Shown here: positions 1 through 12,816 of the stretch, one piece after another
Layout: each line of letters begins with the position of its first letter
How positions within the stretch are numbered: position 1 is the stretch's first letter
Assembly: GCA_021234155.1 (NCBI GenBank)
Contig: JAJEKV010000064.1
Coordinates: 930,001-994,000 of the forward strand
DNA length: 64,000 bases
Origin: Isoetes taiwanensis
Lineage: Eukaryota; Streptophyta; Lycopodiopsida; Isoetales; Isoetaceae
Reading direction: 5' to 3'
Position numbers and translations under genes: made by a program
The notes under the pieces: generated by a model
Told to the model about the DNA's origin: nothing
Database searches by the model: none
What the model saw: the letters and a program-made list of their open reading frames with translations, nothing else

Positions 1-463
1 CATGAAGAAGCGCGCAGACTTATAGCTTCCATTCGCGACGGGTGCACATCGCCTCTGCATTGAAACAGGGTGTTGGGCTCAGGGACCCACGAGAACAAAG
101 GCTTTGCGGTGTTGCCACCGTAGCGATTGAGGATGAATGTTATACCCTACGATCTGCTCCAAAGATTTGCCCATATCCGAGAGATATGTTCGACACTAGT
201 GCCCGCATACCTCCATGAGGTTATGGATGCACCGGACTTCGCTTGTGTCCTACTGGGATGGTATTGAACCGTCCCTATGCAATTTATGCGGTGTGCAAAG
301 ATGCTTATTACTGCTAAGATCTTTCCCTCGAAAACCCTTCGGGGGTTTAATCTCGTTAGTAATACGCTTGCTGCTCTCTTTTTGTTTGGGTCCCATAGGC
401 CAATTGGTCTCCGTGGACGCTAAAAAACCTATTCTATTCTATTCTATTCTATTCTATTCTTTG
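1..463 (+). mobile_element. 3' end of a plus-strand LINE with (ATTCT)n tail
   Basis: This is the last part of a non-LTR retrotransposon: the ORF2 C-terminus and 3' untranslated region. It is the counterpart of 37,406-37,862, where the upstream reverse transcriptase part is also present. Just before the tail is a short inverted repeat around GGCCAATTGGTCT (about 397-411), the same kind of 3' hairpin as in the minus-strand LINEs. The element ends in a pentamer tail, (ATTCT) about six times at 429-462, in place of poly(A). The coding part is broken by stops and shifts, several at sites where the other copy has CTG or CAG. The rest of the element lies left of the window. Confidence 0.7.
429..462 (+). 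repeat. (ATTCT)n LINE tail
   Basis: Six or so perfect ATTCT units close the plus-strand LINE fragment. The second copy is at 37,830-37,862. Confidence 0.9.
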
Positions 464-539
464 TTGCAGAATAAATTCCGCCAATCAACCCCTTTTTTCC
501 GGATCGATGACGTGGATAAATCTCAACTATTCGTCGTTT

Positions 540-1925
540 AAACTATTCCCGCGGGCGGGCAATTTCAATTTTCTTTTTTATTGATTAAAAATGGATTGGT
601 CCAGAATATAATAGGCCCAGAAAAAATGGATTTGAATGTTTATTTAATGAAAGTTTGCCGCCACGCAACTCTTTATTAGTTTTCTTGGATCATTGGATCT
701 CAACATATTGCTAGAAATATGCTAAATTTAGGGTTGAGGAATATACCACCTCAGGCCCATGTATAAAATAATGCTCCCCATACGACAAGCAATACATACA
801 AAATACTTGTTAAAAAGAGCAATACATGGCCCCGAACCATTGCAAATAAACTTAAATGGAAGCAGAGCAACTGTAGAAATGAAAGCTTTCGGATGCCTTG
901 AAAAAAATTGTGCCGTTCATGCAATCCGCTCATGACATTGCCAATTCCTTCAAACAGACTTTTTGCTTTCTCCTTATCAGACAACAATATTAGGAAGTTG
1001 TTCGAGATTAGGGCACAAAAAGGCTCCATTTTTTGCATATTTGTTTGGAAAGTTTAAATCGATTATTGAAAAATCCCCAACTCAAACGATGATGCTACAA
1101 TAAGAAGTCTGTGACAACCAAAAGAAGACATCACCAACATAAAATTGCAAATATAACCTGGGGGTTTAGCTCTTGGATACTAAAAGATGAAAAGGCAGGC
1201 AAAAGAAACCCATTGAAAATGGTGCAGAATAGCATACCTAATCCTAGAGCTGCAAAAACACTCATTTATACACAACACCACAAACATCATCTAATGGAAC
1301 ATGTGCCAATAGTCATATTTTGTCAACTTGATCCAGCATACATTCATAGACGTTAGTCTCTTTGCACGAGAACAAATAAAAGTTTGTACTACCAGCTCCT
1401 AACAAGGTCCAAAAAATAGATGGATGGTATAATTCCAACATCTAAAAACAAGATATTAAGGTTGACGCATAACGCATAACGACAACCGTACCTATAAGCC
1501 AAAAGGTGGTTAAAAGGGAGAGCTTTAAACTGCATCAGCTTGAAAATTTTTGAAATGCTATGAAGACAAGATGAAAATTGACATCCAATTGTGCACCAGT
1601 CTCAAGCAAACAATCTCTTGAAAATCTCAACACAATTCAATGTCAATGCATGAAGTCACTCACTATAAACATAACATTACCACAACTACATAATCATGAC
1701 ATGGTGCAATATCAAGCTCAAACCTACTAATGTATATGTCAAATGCCTATTTGATTTGGCCTGAAGCCAGAACAACTTTCTATATCAAACAATTTTGGTA
1801 AGTTTTTTGGCGTCTTATTCATTTTCCACACCTCACATGAAAACGCAAGGGAGTAATTTATCTAATGGGGTCCATGATTTTTCTAAATGGATGGGTCCTT
1901 GATTTTCCCAAATGGATGGGTCTTA
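540..1925. other. AT-rich spacer without a recognisable gene
   Basis: No transposon protein is recognisable. The segment is AT-rich and closely repeated at 37,930-39,310. The only coding-like stretch is the hydrophobic minus-strand frame at 751-1038, listed separately. No tRNA, rRNA or promoter signal was seen. Confidence 0.5.
751..1038 (-). other. Possible membrane-protein exon remnant, unknown
   Basis: This 95-residue open frame has a charged N-terminal half (a DKEKAKSLFEGIGNVMSGL-like stretch) followed by two strongly hydrophobic stretches that could be membrane spans. The related sequence in the second copy (38,116-38,525) keeps the same protein features but is split into two frames by small indels. 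I do not recognise the family. A soluble helical part followed by paired C-terminal membrane segments is seen in several nuclear-envelope and ER proteins, but that is not enough for a name. It may be one exon of a host gene trapped in the block, or chance. No start context or splice site decides this. Confidence 0.25.
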
Positions 1926-2850
1926 TCTCACTCAAGAAAAACCCTTTTTCAAAAAATTGGTCTAGTCATTTTCTATTTAAAGTGCATAAAATGCTTAGTC
2001 ATCATATGACATGCCACACCATCCAAAGGAATGCCATGTCACCATGGAGAAAAATGTTTTTTCTTTAAGTTGCCAAATTGTCTGTGCACATTTTCATTTT
2101 TCCACTTCTTCATATTTTGCCATCTCACCAGTCATATTTGCCACCTCACCATACTCATGCCATGTCATCTCATGATTTTTGCATATAGTCACTTTCTCAA
2201 AGAAAAAAAATTTGCTTGCTCTTTTTTATGCCACCTCATCATTTCTAGTGCCATAGCATTGCCACGTACCTTGTCTGCCACTATTCCACTCTGCATTGTC
2301 ACTCTGCACCAACGAAGCAAATTTCGACCACAACATGCGAAAACCTAAGGCATCGTCAGATTCGACCAGGATTTGGCACACCATGTCATTACATATGCGG
2401 GTGGGGTGGGGGTTTGTTTTTTTGTTTTTTTAGGGCGAGGGGCATGAGATTTAGGGGCACTAACAAGAAACCTACTTATCTCACTAAACAAAGACCTTTT
2501 TCATAAAAATGGCCTATTATTTTCTATCTAAAGTGCATAAAATGCTTAGTCATCACGTGACATGCCATGCTATCCAAAGAAATGGCATGTCACCATGGAG
2601 AAATATGTTTTTTAAATGTTGCCAAATTATCTATGCACATTCTTCATTTTACCACCCCTTCGTATTTTCCCACCTTACCATCCTCATACCATATCATCTC
2701 CCATCATTTTTGCATATAGTCACTTGCCGCCTCATCATTTCTAGTGCCATATCATTACCATGTCACCTTATGTACCACTATTCTGCTTTGCATTGCCACT
2801 CGACACCAACAAACCAATGCAGCACACAACTTGCAAAAACTAAGGCCAAC
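1926..2850 (+). repeat. Two-unit direct repeat, period about 555 bp
   Basis: Unit 1 (about 1,926-2,345) and unit 2 (about 2,478-2,850) share a long core: TCACTCAAGAAAAACCC / TCTCACTAAACAAAGACC, then AAAGTGCATAAAATGCTTAG, CATGTCACCATGGAGAAA, and a T-rich tail full of TGCCACCTCATCAT-type words. The units are roughly 80 percent alike, so the duplication is old. The same pair sits at 39,320-40,235. No coding function is evident. Confidence 0.7.
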
Positions 2851-2854
2851 AATC

Positions 2855-3130
2855 CATCACCAGGGGGGAAGACATTAGTGCAACTGGGAAAGGCTGCCTC
2901 AGAAACTTGTTTGGGGTTTGCCTTCTGGGGTATGACCTCTCCCCTCCTGTGAGGCTGTAGCGTAAGGTGCTAAACGCGTTCGAAATGGGAAAGGTTGCCA
3001 CCACGAAGCGTCCGGTGGGCGATCGTATAGAAACCCAAGTATTTCGTTCATTCGGACAGTATAGGGGCTCCAAAATGGCGATTTGACTTTGCCATTTCTC
3101 CAAGAAGAACAAAGTAGCTCATGCCCAATA
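2855..3130. other. Short conserved non-LINE segment, unknown
   Basis: This is the unique-looking stretch next to the LINE-a tail. In the second copy (40,240-40,510) a plus-strand frame reads through about 97 residues, while here the frame is interrupted. It could be an exon of a host gene into which LINE-a inserted. Nothing specific is recognised. Confidence 0.3.
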
Positions 3131-3229
3131 CATTTGTAGTAAAGTAAAGTAAAGTAAAGTAAATATATTCACTATCTCATAGAGACCCTACGGTCTAGGA
3201 GACGAACTATCAGAAAGAAACATAAAGGT

Positions 3230-6222
3230 GCCACAAAATGAGGGACAAATCAGTCCACCGCTGCAAAGAAACCTCACGAACTTGCCATATCTCCTCAAGG
3301 AGAGATGCAAGTGACTGTGAGCGTAACTGAAAAACTGTATATACATTTCAAAGATCCGACTCTTTCAATCCATGACGATCTCTTATGGCTGTATATGCTG
3401 GATAGGCAATAAGAAAATGATGTTCATCTTCAACTTCTTGTGAGCCACAAACTTCACATGTTCTCTGGTCCCTAGGAATCTGACGCCATCGTCCACACTC
3501 AATTCATAGGTGATGGGAGCTAACCCTCATCCGACAAATCAAGTGTTGGTGTGCCCTAGGTAAATGATCAAGGAGATATTGCTGCGGTGTGTAGGTGACC
3601 ATAGGATTAATCTCTCGTTTATAGAATTCCATTTTTCCTTGCGCATTTGCCCATATTTTATCAGTAACTTTTAACCTGACCCATTCCCTGGTCCCTTCTG
3701 GATTTGTAGGCATATCTATCATTGAGATGCTCACGGCTTGCTTCTAATACCTTATACGGCAATCTATCTGACGCTAGAGATTGAACTCTAAGCACATATC
3801 TTATAAATTGGCAAAGAGCCTCCGCCTCTAAAGGCAACATTCCCGCTTCTGCAAGCAGCATTGGGTACGGTGTTTAGAGTTTAACTCCGAGCTCATCCAT
3901 CAGAAAGCGTTTCTGTACAGATTCAATGCTTTTCCATTTCTTGCGTGATAGCCCTGGTCCCTATACTTGGCAACCATATAGGGCCATTGGTTGCACGAGT
4001 GCTCTATACAATTAATGGTGGCGCATAGTCCAGTCCCACAATTGAATTGTACGACATTTTGCCTGCATTCCAAATAGTGCTCTTCTGCCTGCATTTACTC
4101 TTTTGCCCACTGCAACATTCCATGTATAAGTATCTGTTATCTCTAGGCCCAAATATCTGTAATTATATACATGTTCCACCACCTATCCGTCATAGTATAA
4201 ATTACATACTTTTCTAGTACCAAACACCATGACTTTTGTCTTTTCCAGATTTACAGTCATCTCTGTAAGCTCATAAAACCTTTTCAATACATTTAGATGT
4301 TTTTGCAAACCTGTCTCAGATCGTGCAATAAGAACTATATCATCCGCATAGAGCAGTAGTTGTACTAAATATCTATAATAAATGCCCCCTCCAAGTAATT
4401 TTTCTTAAGCCACTCTTCAAGCTCATCAATGTATACTCCAAAGAGCGTTGGTGATGCTGGACAATCTTGCTTCACTCCAATGTTGCTAATAATTTGCTTA
4501 CTGCATTTCTCACTTAAAGGAAAACAAAGCTGGACAATTACCTTGTCATATAGGCGCGCAAACATGGCTCTTATTTCACGCGGGACCCCAAGATCCTCCA
4601 AACGCTGCATTAGCTTGTTTCGTGGAACTGTATCAAAGGCCTTGCGAAAATCAACGAAGCACGCATAAGTAGCTTTATCCCTGCCTTTTGAATCTTCTAT
4701 AAGCGCTCTCATAACCAACAAATGATCAGTGGTAGAGTACCCCTGACGAAAACCTGCTTGTGCACGTGCTCTGAGATTGTTATTTTCCAGCCATTTTGAA
4801 AGTTTTTGCTCTAGCACTATCCCAAATAACTTTGCCATGGTACTGCTTATCATTATTGTGCGATAATTATTTACATCCTGCTTATCTCCCCCTTTGTGGA
4901 TGGGGACAATTCGACTAACTTGCCAATCAGGAGGAAAACGTAATGCCATAGCTGAATTAAATAGACTAGCTATTTCAATAATCATTTGATCTCCAGCACA
5001 TCTAAGCAACTCGGCTTTAAGCCCTGATGCATCTGCAGCTTTGCCATTTGCCATTTTCTGCATTACCTCAGAAACATCCTTTGTTGTGATAAGCTCGGGA
5101 TCAAAAACACCCACTGTCTCAATATCTTGTGCATTGTCTTTATAGTACAGGTTTTGGATATGTGTATACATTTGCTCAGTGTCCACCTCGTCCGCCCGTG
5201 ATTTTTGTGCATTCATATGCTTCCAAAATTCTGCTGGATGGCATATCAGCTTATCATATAACTCTGTTTGTATTTTTAACATAAAGGCCCTCTTTTTCCT
5301 TTTTAGCATTCCCCTGTATATTCTTAAATGCAGTTTCCTCTGGACCCCCTTCATGCCCTGCAGATTTTTCCTTGCCACCTGACATTCATTATCAAACTAG
5401 AGTCTATCTTTCTTCCTTTTCGGAGTTAAAGATGAGAAAACAAGTTTTGCAGCCTCTAGCACTTTATTCTTGAATACTCTGCTTCGCTCCACATGATCCT
5501 GCGAAGGTACCCAATTGTCAAAGAGCTATTTTACCTCTTTTACATACTCTGCTTATCTAGTATAGTTCAGCAGTAAAGGAGCTACACATCTCGGCTTTGC
5601 TTTTGAGCGACGGTTTCCCCATACCATTGATTATATTATCTTGCGATGTACATTTCCATTCTGTGCCAATTATATGCCAGGCCTCAGCTTCCTCCATCCA
5701 TAAAGGATCCGGTTCTTCCTGTAGAAACCAAGAGGCTTGCAAATCTTTAATGCGTGCATTAAAATCTCCTCCTAATACGACAGATCCTTCTTGAGAAAAA
5801 TTTGCAATATCTTGGCTCAGATATATAAATGGGTCTTCTCTAGAAAGCCCATCCTGGTTATATATATTAGCAGCCGGCAGCGGTGCAAAATAGCACAAAG
5901 CCAAAAAAATCTTGCGTGAACCGCTTATCTCAAACCATGCATATTGTAAAAATTCACATACCTTAATAAGTTTAATCTGGTGAGCAATGTCCTGTCTCGC
6001 ATAGCAGGCTAATCCTCCCTCACCTCGTCCAAAACCTGTTGATCTTATTTTGCTCGTGGCGAGAAGTCGATTATAACCCTTAAGTTCTGGCAGTTCATTT
6101 GCTTCATGTGCCCATGTCTCTACTAGTAACAACAAATCTATTTTCTGAATAAAATCATGTGCACTAATAGCTTTGAATTCTGTAAAACCTCCAATATTCC
6201 AGATACAAGCCCGTAGGGTCAC
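3230..6222 (-). pseudogene. LINE-a ORF2: endonuclease-reverse transcriptase (broken)
   Basis: ORF2 nicks target DNA and copies the element RNA from the nick. The endonuclease (from 6,222) shows WNIGG, the catalytic-Glu segment LLLVETW, GGLACYAR and GGDFNARI, as in APE-type LINE endonucleases. The reverse transcriptase (5,378-3,900) shows the QAGFRQGYSTTDHLL block, a VDFRKAFDTVPR block with the first catalytic Asp, GVKQDCPASPTLFGVYIDEL, and LLYADDIVLIARS, in another frame at about 4,340-4,360. The end reads RTCEVCGSQEVEDEHHFL (about 3,420-3,470), a C-x2-C...H knuckle whose last Cys reads as Tyr. Reading is broken between endonuclease and RT (about 5,390-5,560), at about 4,365 just before YADD, and several times downstream. 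Some breaks may be sequencing artefacts. Confidence 0.8.
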
Positions 6223-6228
6223 TAATTC

Positions 6229-7225
6229 CTACTTACTTCTTGGCACAAATTTGCTATTGGTAAGAACAGCTACCTCATCTCGGATGAATGCCCTCAGACC
6301 CTCTGCGCGATGTTCTTTTACTTTGTTCCATTCCCTCCTCCATAATTCGAGCTGCCTGAAAGTTAGATCATGATCCAGCCATATATTCTTATAATCTTTG
6401 AGATTTGTACGATGCGACAAGACTCTCTGCTTTGCCTCGGTGCTTGCAAATTTTATAATAATGGGCCTAGGCTTGCTGCCATTTTTACCAACTCTGTAAG
6501 CTCAATCAATCTGCGGTTCACTTAAAAACATAGTAGATTGGAAAAAATCCCCTACTACATTCTTAATTTCTTCGTTTTTTGCTTCTTCTATACCAGACAA
6601 TTTCAGATTACATGCTTTGCGTTCTCTAGCTTCTTTCTCCTCAAAAAAAAAACCCGGAGCAACGTCTTCTGATTGGAACTCTCCATTTCCATAAGCTTCT
6701 GTTGGCTGAACTGTTTCCAAAATTGTCTTGAGATCCTTTCCCTATGTCTTTTGTAATTCAATTAACTTTACATTACGATCTTCTAATTGCATCACTCTTG
6801 CCTTGGTTTCTCTTAATTCCTCTAGAAGGTAATCTGAGAAGATCAAATTGGCTAAAATCGAAGGCCTACCTCCGTGTGTCATCGCATGAATAGGATGAAT
6901 GTGTGTTGGGACACCGAGGATTCAGCAGAGTCGATCTTTGCCCAAGAACTTGCGGGACTTGCAAGTCCAATTCCGGATCTTTGCCACCATCCAACTTTTC
7001 CTCCGGTCTGTTTTTTCTTCTCTCTTTGCATCTTGGGTTCTCTGATGTCCACTGCGGAATCGCCATGTAGAAAACGAGGCTCGCGGGGAGGGGGGAGGGC
7101 ATTATCATAAGGCTTCCCCGGAGGAAAAACTGCCGGAAAGGGCACCCCTCGAAAACATTTTGGGGTCCATCTCCTGGGGCTTGCCCTCTCGTGAGGTAGC
7201 CGCCAAAAAGTCCCGCCTTGTTCGA
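6229..7225 (-). pseudogene. LINE-a ORF1: RNA-binding protein (broken)
   Basis: ORF1 proteins of APE-type LINEs coat the element RNA. The C-terminal frame (6,420-6,229) reads ...NIWLDHDLTFRQLELWRREW, the typical end of an L1-like ORF1 with RRM and C-terminal domain. Upstream, 6,720-6,502 gives ACNLKLSGIEEAKNEEIKN, the start of the RRM. The N-terminal part (7,200-6,870) lies in other frames. In the second copy (44,620-43,640) that part reads cleanly and includes a leucine-rich coiled-coil segment, LLEELRETKARVMQLEDQN. The frames here are split by changes at sites that read CAG or CTG in copy 2. No clear ATG precedes the flush TC array; an internal ATG in the N-terminal part may be the start. 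Confidence 0.7.
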
Positions 7226-7236
7226 CTTGAAGAAGG

Positions 7237-8198
<962 letters not shown>

Positions 8199-8239
<41 letters not shown>
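8199..8239. repeat. (AG)n array at LINE-c 3' junction
   Basis: A run of AG between the SINE head and the ATGAAATG tail of LINE-c. It is one half of the array that LINE-c split; the other half is 12,626-12,730. Confidence 0.9.
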
Positions 8240-8243
<4 letters not shown>

Positions 8244-8309
8244 AATGTATTATCCTATAGGGAGGCCTCTCGCCCTATCCAGGCGACAAGTGTTACAAAT
8301 CACAATAAA

Positions 8310-11300
8310 AAAATAGAGATGAGTCTCCAGGAGTCCTCATCTAAATCCTCACTCTCACTCATACTCTCATCATCATCTATTAAAACATTTAGACTTTTAG
8401 TATATGTTTCTCTAAAGTCTAATGCTTCTACAATATATGCACCTATCTTATCTGCTTTCAATGAGAAAAACATATCAAGATCATATGCTATTATGTCATG
8501 TCGGGCTCTTATCGTAGTATATCTTTGGGCACTTTAATAAAAGTGTTCTTCATCTTCTACATCATCAGCCACCACAGACTTTGCAAAGTCCATTGTTCGT
8601 GGGAATTTTCTGCCCCCATCTTCCAATTTCCACTCCCAATCGATGTGAACTAAGACGATCCCGCATATATAGAATGTCTTTTCTTAATTGATATGTTATC
8701 CTTCAAGTAGCCTGCTACTTCCAGATCGGGATTCATGATTTTGCCTATATAGGATCATCTTGGTTTTAGGACTCCCGGCCACGCTTTAGCTTTCACCTTC
8801 AAATGTATCCATTATCCGAGCTTATTCTCATGCACTAAAACCGAGTCTTCCCCTGTTAATGTCCCATTTAAGGAGCCAATTTTTCACATCTGCAAACCAT
8901 CCCTTATGCTCACTAGCCATCATAGACTTATATGGAAGTCTTGTGCTTTTCATCTTACGCACCTTCCTAAAATATCTAATGCATCTAAGAATAGCTTCCC
9001 TTCAAGAGACATGAATCAGGATTCAGCCTAGCATCATCGGGTATGGGGTCTGTACCTTGACACCCAATTCTAGGCGAAGAATCTTTTTCAAAACCTGCTC
9101 AATGTCTCCCCATAGGCAATCGTGGTAGACTCGGGCCCCAAATCTCACAACCATACAACACCACAGTTTGCACCATGATTGAAAAGTCTCATTTTAAAGC
9201 CGCCATGACCATAGAAAAAATCCTTCTCGCACATGCTTTGCATAGCATACAATGCCTTCATCCGCCTTCAACCCGTTGAGTAATGCAAGCATTCCATTTG
9301 TGATTCCCTTATAACTAATCCCAAATATTTATAAGCATCACACGCCTCAATATTGTCGCCCTTGAATTTAAACCACGATTCTTGCTTAAGAGCACCAACC
9401 GCCATAATGTTAGTCTTTTCAAGATTCACTTGCATGCCCGCTGTGTCACGTAAATCGCCAAAATTGTCCAAAAGTTCTTGCATGTGTTCTCGTGTCCTTG
9501 CAAAAATCACCACATCATCTGCATACATTAGTAATTGGATCACATATCCATTTAGATCTACCCCCCCTGTACTATTCCGCTGCATCCATTCCTCAAGGCC
9601 ATCAATGAACAGCCCAAACAATGTCGAGGACATTGGGCACCCTTGCTTAACTCCGACATTACTTACAACACAATCCTGGACATCTAAGCATAGGGGAAAG
9701 GATAGCTGGACCAGAACCTTTTCATATAGCACACGAACTGCTTGCCTTAAGTGTTTGGGTACTTTTATCTTTTCCATCCGTTCCCAGAGCTTCGCCCTCG
9801 GTACCTTATCAAAAGCCTTTCTAAAGTCAATAAAAGAAACATATACGGGCTTTTTCGTACCTTTAACAGAGTCAAATATGGTCTTCAATGTGAGCAAATG
9901 ATCTGTTGTGGATCGATTTGGCCTAAATCCTGCTTGAGTTTCTGCACGAGCCTTATGTTCTTCCGCCCACTTACTAATCTTCTTCTCCAAAATTGTGGCC
10001 AATAGTTTTGAGAACACACTACTCACCATAAGTGTTCTATAATTATTTGCCTCCGTTTTTGGTCCACTCTTATGGATAGGGACTACTCGGTTCTTTTGCC
10101 ACTTCGATTGGAATTCCCTCCTTCATGGCGTGCAATGAGTGAACATATTAGCAATAAGCACATGGAGATGCGGCTGCCCATTTCCCCGATACTCCGCTCC
10201 AAGATAACCCTGTATATGTCTCTTTTGCTTTTCCATTAGCAAGTTGAGCAATGCCTTCAGCTATATCATCCTCCTCCTGAAGGCTAAATCAGATCTGATT
10301 TTTCCTTCCTTGCAACAACACTACTATCATAATATAGTTTGGCAACATGATTGTATAAATCCATGGCCTCAAAGCGGAATCTCCGATTGTTTTGCTTTGC
10401 GGCTTGCTCCAAAAGTGTTTAGGCTCATCTAGATAATGATCTACTGGCGTCTTGCTGCCTCTTTATGAATTTTCGTTTCTTCATCCTTACCAAACTTCTA
10501 TATTTCTTTTTTAGTGTTGGCTTCTCTTCTTGGACACATCTATGGAGCAGTTTTTTAAAACTCGCACTCATGGTCAAACCATGAGTTGCATTTAAGCCCT
10601 TTCTCGACTCTAGATGAAGTAAAGCTTTGCTCAGCCGATTCACGAAGAATCTTATGTATATTTGCATCGATACTTGTAGCATTTCCATCCCAAATTTCAT
10701 GCACTTAATCATATCTTCTACCTTGTTCAAAAGGCCAGCCCAGTTTTGGATTAAGCCTCACATTGGTTCCTTTTTGTTTTTTTGGTACATCCTGTTCTTA
10801 ATGGGCAGCAACAACCTGTAAGGGCACATGATCAGATTCTATGTACTCCTCTAGAACCATAAAATCATTAATTTCTTCCCAAAGGCTTGATCTGGAAGCA
10901 ATCACATAATCAACCACGCTTCTTCCTCTACATGTGTGTCCTGACGATTGAGGGAACTTAGCAATCCCATTGCATATAAGAAGCCGCTACTGCAGCTTGT
11001 AGATTGAGAAGCTTGTTCTTCCCCGACCGAAAGTGACCACGGTATCATCTGATTCCCTATACCATCCGTGTGTGCCTTCAAATCTGATTCTTCCATTGTT
11101 TCTAGCCATAAAGGATCACAATTGCCCTTCAATATGTAGTTGCTTGCTTATTTCCTGTCCTGCAATTAAAATCTCCTACTATTATGACATTTCCCTTATC
11201 TTGATATCTCATGATATCTTGTTCAAGCTCAAAAAACATGTCTTCTCCATTAGCATCTGAGTTCTGGTATGCTTGCTTATGCCGTGGTGCAAAGCAACAT

Positions 11301-11629
11301 GCTGCTACATAGAATGTGTTAACTCCTTGAATTGTGAACCAAATATATTGGTGATTAGGATCTTTTTTAACACCATGTATCAGATCTCTAAATGCTTCTC
11401 TCACATAGCATGCAACTCCTCCATTGCCGTTATCTCCATCTCTGAATCTATGATTATATACTGAGTAAACATTCTCAAATCCTTCAATTTCTGGTAGCTC
11501 AAAAAGATCATGCTCTTTTGTCTCTAGAAAACATATTACATCAGCTTGTGCAATTACTTCTTGCATACTAAGAATCTTATCAACAGTAAGTCTATTTATA
11601 TTCCAAACTATTATTCTGAGGGCCTCCAC
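8310..11629 (-). pseudogene. LINE-c ORF2: endonuclease-reverse transcriptase (broken)
   Basis: The start MEALRIIVWNINRL at 11,629 is the N-terminus, 8-10 bases below the ORF1 stop. The endonuclease frame (11,629-11,129) shows the catalytic-Glu CFLETKEHDL, GGVACYVREA and VGDFNCRTG. The reverse transcriptase frame (10,029-9,268) shows QAGFRPNRSTTDHLL, SFIDFRKAFDKVPR, GVKQGCPMSSTLFGLFIDGL and LLMYADDVVIFAR, with the catalytic Asp pair intact. The end has a knuckle, CKVCGGDDVEDEEHFLLKC, at about 8,540-8,600 across a frame change, then an acidic Glu-Asp-Ser tail. Frame breaks lie near 10,900-11,130, 10,250-10,430, 10,030-10,140 and below 9,268. Many fall where the other copy reads CAG or CTG. Confidence 0.8.
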
Positions 11630-11639
11630 GCTTCCCTAT

Positions 11640-12619
11640 TCTTCAATGAAAGCTTTACCTTTCTTCCAAGTGACCTTCTTATTCTCAGTAGCTCGCTTCT
11701 TTCACCTTCTCAAGTTCTTGTTTTTCAATACCATCCGCTCTTTTGTTAGATCATCATTAATCCGGATGGATTTATCTTTCAACTTGTATCTTTTTAATCA
11801 CAAAGAAACCTTGCATCTCTATTCAAAAATCTAACAAGGACATGTCTAGTATATGTACCTTTCCTTCCAATGCGAAAAAGCTCTCAGAATGCCGTTTCAC
11901 TCCTAGCTCCTCCACCAATAGTTTCTCAACAAATACCTGTGTATTCTCATTCTCGGTCTCCATCAGCCCTACAATAATGAAGATTCATTGACCTTTGTTC
12001 ACATTCTTGCTCTTCCATATATGCTTGGAATTGACCTCAACAAATCCACTCTGCGGAATGTAGCGGATCCACTCATTTTTCTGATTTTTTCATTTGCTCC
12101 TTTAGCCGCCTTTGTCGCCTCTTCGCCATCGGCTTTAATTTTATCTAGTGTCTGGGCATTGCACATCCAAAAGATTGGCCGACCTTTTGTGTTTCAAGTC
12201 TCACCGCCTCTATTTCCTCTTTCATTTTTGCATTCTCCCCCTCGAATCTCTTCAAAAGCTATCCGAAAATCATCAGTAGCGATATCTTTACCTCCTTTAT
12301 CATATCTTGCATCCACGGTATTCATGAACTCCTTCGTAAACTCCTTTTTGAACTCCTTTCAGATCGCTCTTCATACTATCCCGCCATTACATTCCCGGCA
12401 TTTTCTTTACGAAAGGCCTTGTCTTGCTTGGATAGCATATCCTCGAGAATCCGGAACTTTCCACCTCGGACTCTACATACATGCCTTTGTCGATTAGATT
12501 CATCACTCCCACATTTTTCTTGAGGGGTACATTTTTGACTCGTGCCTGCAGCGGAAGGTTGGGTGGACCTTGGTGGAAGATCCCCATCTAAACTTCTTGG
12601 CCACCTTGGTAGCGCCCAT
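11640..12619 (-). pseudogene. LINE-c ORF1: RNA-binding protein (broken in this copy)
   Basis: This is the counterpart of the open ORF1 at 48,986-49,965. It starts with ATG at 12,619, only six bases inside the GA array. The frame is cut repeatedly here. Compared with the intact copy, almost every change is at a CTG or CAG: TCCAGATGGA becomes TCCGGATGGA at 11,761, CCATCTGCTC becomes CCATCCGCTC at 11,731, and AGCTATCTGAAAA becomes AGCTATCCGAAAA at 12,256. I think the protein may be intact in the real genome. Confidence 0.75.
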
Positions 12620-12625
12620 CTTCCT

Positions 12626-12816
<191 letters not shown>

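Larger units (their letters stand above)
3133..7228 (-). mobile_element. LINE-a, copy 1 (APE-type non-LTR retrotransposon)
   Basis: This is a nearly full-length minus-strand LINE. From its 5' end (about 7,228) it carries ORF1 (7,225-6,229), then ORF2 with apurinic-type endonuclease (6,222-5,560), reverse transcriptase (5,380-3,900) and a C-terminal zinc knuckle (about 3,450). The 3' untranslated region has the hairpin AGACCCTACGGTCT (about 3,183-3,196) and ends in a (TTTAC)n tail, seen as GTAAA units at 3,139-3,163. Its 5' end is flush with the TC array at 7,237. The tail differs from LINE-b, -c and -g, so this is a separate family. The second copy is at 40,525-44,632. Confidence 0.85.
8240..12625 (-). 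mobile_element. LINE-c, copy 1 (APE-type non-LTR retrotransposon)
   Basis: This is a complete-length 4.4-kb minus-strand LINE with GA microsatellite on both sides. From the 5' end: ORF1 (12,619-11,640), ORF2 endonuclease (11,629-10,900), reverse transcriptase (10,250-9,050), a C-terminal knuckle (about 8,570), an acidic tail and a short 3' untranslated region. The 3' end in element sense runs through GAGGCCTC and an ATAATACATTTCAT terminus. At 58,633-58,676 the same SINE-GA-PIF junction exists without LINE-c. The second copy is at 45,601-49,975. Confidence 0.88.

Noticed and set aside
751-1038. Assignment of the hydrophobic frame to the KAR5/GEX1 nuclear-fusion family
   Set aside because: Only the general layout (helical part, then membrane segments) agrees; no diagnostic residues could be matched.
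4429-4668. Plus-strand frames opposite LINE ORF2 (also 9,353-9,901 and 46,709-47,041)
   Set aside because: Shadows of the minus-strand reverse transcriptase, which carries the recognisable motifs.
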